DNA of 7,519 bases, from the NCBI GenBank assembly GCA_031260235.1, contig JAIRKG010000147.1, forward strand, positions 1 to 7,519, written 5' to 3'. Within the stretch, counting starts at the first letter, position 1, and the number at the start of each line of letters is the position of its first letter. The position numbers were made by a program, and so were the translations under genes. The notes beneath the pieces were generated by a model that saw nothing but the letters and a program-made list of their open reading frames with translations, did not search any database and was not told the DNA's origin. This document shows positions 7,113 through 7,519 of this stretch, one piece after another. The stretch is from Dysgonamonadaceae bacterium. GTDB taxonomy: Bacteria > Bacteroidota > Bacteroidia > Bacteroidales > Azobacteroidaceae.

Positions 7113-7164
7113 CAAAATCCAAATAAAAAAATTAAATTGTTTATATGTTTTATTTATTTCATGC

Positions 7165-7463
7165 TTTCGGGCCGGCCCGAAAACGTTTTTTCACCTTGAA
7201 AGTTACTTGCGGGCCGGCCCGAAAACGTTTTTTGACCCCGAAAGTTACTTTCCGCCCGGCCCGAAAACATTTTTTGACCTGAAAATTACTTTCCGCCCGG
7301 GCGGAAAACGTTTTTTGACCCCGAAAATTACTTTCCGCCCGGGCGGAAAACGTTTTTTGACCCCGAAAGTTACTTTCCGCCCGGGCGGAAAACGTTTTTC
7401 ACCCCGAAAGTTACTTTCCGCCCGGGCAGAAAACGTTTTTTGACCCCGAAAATTACTTGCGGG
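7165..7463. repeat. Tandem array of 41/42-bp units, each with a GC-rich palindrome
   Basis: Seven units and a partial eighth follow one another without gaps. The palindrome starts are near 7165, 7207, 7249, 7290, 7332, 7374 and 7415. The first unit carries the perfect 18-base palindrome TTTCGGGCCGGCCCGAAA, and the second its 12-base core. Units 4-6 carry a different perfect palindrome, TTTCCGCCCGGGCGGAAA. Unit 7 has that palindrome with one G-to-A mismatch. Unit 3 is a hybrid of the two types. Between palindromes each unit has AACGTTTTTTGACCCC (small variants) and then GAAAGTTACTTTC or GAAAATTACTT. The partial eighth ends at CTTGCGGGAA. Units 3 and 6 are 41 bases, which breaks any shared reading frame, so the array is not coding in a conserved way. 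The 52 bases to its left (7113-7164) are AT-rich and show nothing recognisable. Confidence 0.9.
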
Positions 7464-7519
7464 AACATGTTTATCCGGAAGATGTTATTGAAGATTATCT
7501 ATGGAGAAGTTATCCTGTT
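7464..7519. other. Right-edge sequence, possible start or end of another gene
   Basis: The sequence after the array is unique but too short to assign. Three readings are open. The plus frame through GAA at 7463 gives EHVYPEDVIEDYLWRSYPV, which looks protein-like but has no ATG. An ATG at 7467 in another frame gives MFIRKMLLKIIYGEVIL. The minus strand gives a possible C-terminus QDNFSIDNLQ with a stop at 7487-7485. None can be preferred firmly. Confidence 0.2.

Noticed and set aside
6937..7443. 168-codon plus-strand open frame across the right repeats and the palindromic array
   Set aside because: It runs through REP-like units, a terminator and the tandem array, and the repeat peptide changes frame at the 41-base units. 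It has no sign of a conserved protein.
7165..7463. CRISPR array
   Set aside because: The units are contiguous, with near-identical sequence throughout and no unique spacers. Repeats and intervals are both conserved.
7471..7519. Two TTATCC motifs near the right edge resembling DnaA boxes
   Set aside because: Only six to seven of nine positions match TTATCCACA, so there is no support for an origin beyond the nearby array.

Overview
The window looks like a chromosomal segment of an anaerobic member of the Bacteroidota, probably Bacteroidales. The reasons are a classic SusC/SusD (RagA/RagB) outer-membrane pair, promoters of the phylum's own type (TTTG, about 20 bases, TAnnTTTG), and start codons without Shine-Dalgarno sequences. 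Base composition is moderate in the genes, with AT-rich gaps between them.

Layout, left to right. (1) Positions 1-106 hold the 5' end of a minus-strand gene for a small exported protein or lipoprotein, cut by the window edge. It has a well-formed Bacteroidota promoter at 147-177. (2) Positions 207-380 hold a cluster of REP-like palindromic repeats of the CGTCATTGCGAG...GAAGCAATCCAG type, followed by a strong minus-strand intrinsic terminator at 389-420 that closes the sus transcript. (3) A minus-strand two-gene operon follows in transcription order susC-like (5310 to 2167) then susD-like (2125 to 503). It encodes a TonB-dependent importer and its surface lipoprotein lid. Its leader carries a promoter at 5408-5439 and a long hairpin at 5344-5387. 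(4) A 165-bp divergent intergenic region separates this operon from a plus-strand HD-domain CCA tRNA nucleotidyltransferase gene (5476-6921). (5) Downstream come more REP-like repeats (6932-7073), then an intrinsic terminator that works in both directions (7087-7112), then an AT-rich gap. (6) From 7165 to about 7463 lies a tandem array of 41/42-bp units, each centred on a GC-rich palindrome. The last 55 bases cannot be assigned with confidence.

The SusC and SusD proteins would work as one complex: SusD captures an unknown glycan or peptide at the surface, and SusC imports it using TonB energy. No glycoside hydrolase, peptidase, sensor or ECF sigma/anti-sigma gene is visible here, so the substrate cannot be named. 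The CCA enzyme is a housekeeping tRNA-maturation gene and shares only the intergenic region with the sus operon.

The protein-coding part is ordinary. The unusual content is non-coding: the palindromic tandem array, whose core switches type exactly at the palindrome centre; the REP-like hairpins, whose inner stems change on both arms together; and the structured susC leader.
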